This document shows positions 36,693 to 37,205 of a DNA stretch of 37,205 nt, piece after piece. How positions within the stretch are numbered: the stretch's first letter is position 1; each line of letters starts with the position of its first letter. Position numbers and translations under genes: made by a program. Source of the DNA: DATAES01 sp036493595. GTDB taxonomy: Bacteria; Actinomycetota; Acidimicrobiia; Acidimicrobiales; JACDCH01. The notes beneath the pieces are model-generated. The model worked only from the letters and a program-made list of their open reading frames with translations, was not told the DNA's origin and ran no database searches. Location of the stretch: NCBI GenBank assembly GCA_036493595.1, contig DASXPN010000005.1, positions 1 to 37,205 on the forward strand, given 5' to 3'.

Positions 36693-37205
36693 TCAGAAGC
36701 CGGTGTTGCAGAAAGGGGCGGGGCTCGATGCGAACAGTCGGTCGGCACGCTCGAGCGCGTCGCGGTCACCGCTGACCCTCCCTGCGGCGGCGAGGGTGCT
36801 GAACCGCGTGCCACCGAGGTATGCGGCGCCGAGCGCGGCCACGCCGAGCGTGACATCCGCCTCGACCGAGTTGTCCGTAGCGACACACGTTGCGCCGTCG
36901 GGGCCTCCGTCGAGCCGGAACCGTCCGCAGGCGGCGCCGTCCGGGCGGAACTCATCGGACACGTCGAACACGATCGAACCCTCGATCGCGTAGCGGCGGG
37001 CGGACAGCGCGGCCGGCACGTCGAGCAACCGCGTCCACAAGAAGTCGCTGACCGCCACGACCTGGTAGGCGCGGTGGTCGGCGAGCCGCCACGGCAACTG
37101 GCTGTCGACCGGCTGGACTTGGGGTTCGCACGTGGTCACAAGGTCGAGATCGAGCACGAACCGCCACAGCGCGGCCTCGACCTCCGGGTCGATCGCGATC
37201 ACCTC
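36693..37205 (-). CDS. Eis-like GNAT acetyltransferase, C-terminal part (cut by window end)
   Basis: 170 visible residues at the C-terminal end of a gene that continues beyond the window, where the reading frame is still open. Features are ALWRFVLDLDLVTTCEPQVQ, then DFLWTRLLDVPAALSARRYA, VFDVSDEF, a strand-rich block CGRFRLDGG, and VTLGVAALGAAYLGGTRFST. It ends RADRLFASSPAPFCNTGF, with a C-terminal Phe preceded by a conserved PFC-type ending. This matches the sterol-carrier-like C-terminal domain of Eis-family N-acetyltransferases, in which the terminal carboxylate acts in catalysis. The acetyl-CoA-binding GNAT domain is not visible. Substrates vary from protein lysine to aminoglycosides in this family and cannot be stated here. 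Confidence 0.75.
   Translation of the reverse strand, partial: EVIAIDPEVEAALWRFVLDLDLVTTCEPQVQPVDSQLPWRLADHRAYQVVAVSDFLWTRLLDVPAALSARRYAIEGSIVFDVSDEFRPDGAACGRFRLDGGPDGATCVATDNSVEADVTLGVAALGAAYLGGTRFSTLAAAGRVSGDRDALERADRLFASSPAPFCNTGF

Overview
The window is high-GC, densely packed bacterial chromosome with frequent GTG/TTG starts and many 1-17 base gene overlaps. It fits an actinobacterium. Supporting signs are an IclR regulator divergent from leuCD, the SerC type, a sunset-domain protein, near-leaderless transcripts and the absence of a GlnRS gene beside gltX. A member of the Acidimicrobiia is my best guess, but this is inference because no rRNA is present.

Layout. Bases 1-4.8 kb hold an FAD oxidoreductase, then a LuxR-type TPR regulator and a second FAD oxidoreductase. 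The last two lie between a complete tRNA-Gln(CTG) gene and a displaced copy of its 3' end, the signature of a small integrated element. From 4.8 to 7.4 kb a minus-strand operon encodes a small unknown protein, GltX and a DUF218 protein, reading toward the tRNA. From 7.5 to 11.2 kb lies leuB-ilvE-cimA (minus), preceded by a leader peptide rich in Ile codons and a terminator. From 11.3 to 13.9 kb are greA, an alpha/beta hydrolase, an ASCH-like/winged-helix protein and an iclR gene. The divergent leuCD operon follows, with a triple 15-bp repeat between iclR and leuC. Then come an M1 peptidase lipoprotein, leuA with a Leu-codon leader and attenuator, a sunset-domain membrane protein, aspC-serA (minus) with divergent serC, an acyl-CoA synthetase and a GT-C membrane glycosyltransferase. 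ilvB-ilvN-ilvC (minus) has a Leu/Val-codon leader and attenuator. The window ends with a Ser/Thr/Asn-rich exported protein, a DUF4012 protein, ilvD downstream of an MFS transporter, and the 3' part of an Eis-like gene.

How it works together. The window carries a full enzyme set for leucine (LeuA, LeuCD, LeuB), valine (IlvBN, IlvC, IlvD, IlvE) and isoleucine by the citramalate route (CimA, LeuCD, LeuB, then the Ilv enzymes). No threonine deaminase gene is visible. Three of the transcription units have their own short leader peptide, with control codons matched to the pathway: Leu for leuA, Leu/Val for ilvBNC, and Val/Ile for leuB-ilvE-cimA. A fourth, leuCD, appears to be controlled by the IclR protein at the tandem repeat. 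Serine synthesis (serA, serC) sits in the middle.

Other structure: a 28-bp perfect palindrome with conserved flanks occurs in three intergenic sites, one of them inside leuCD. Several inverted repeats lie at convergent gene ends. No CRISPR array, rRNA, intact insertion sequence or phage gene was seen, and no gene-free stretch exceeds about 300 bases.
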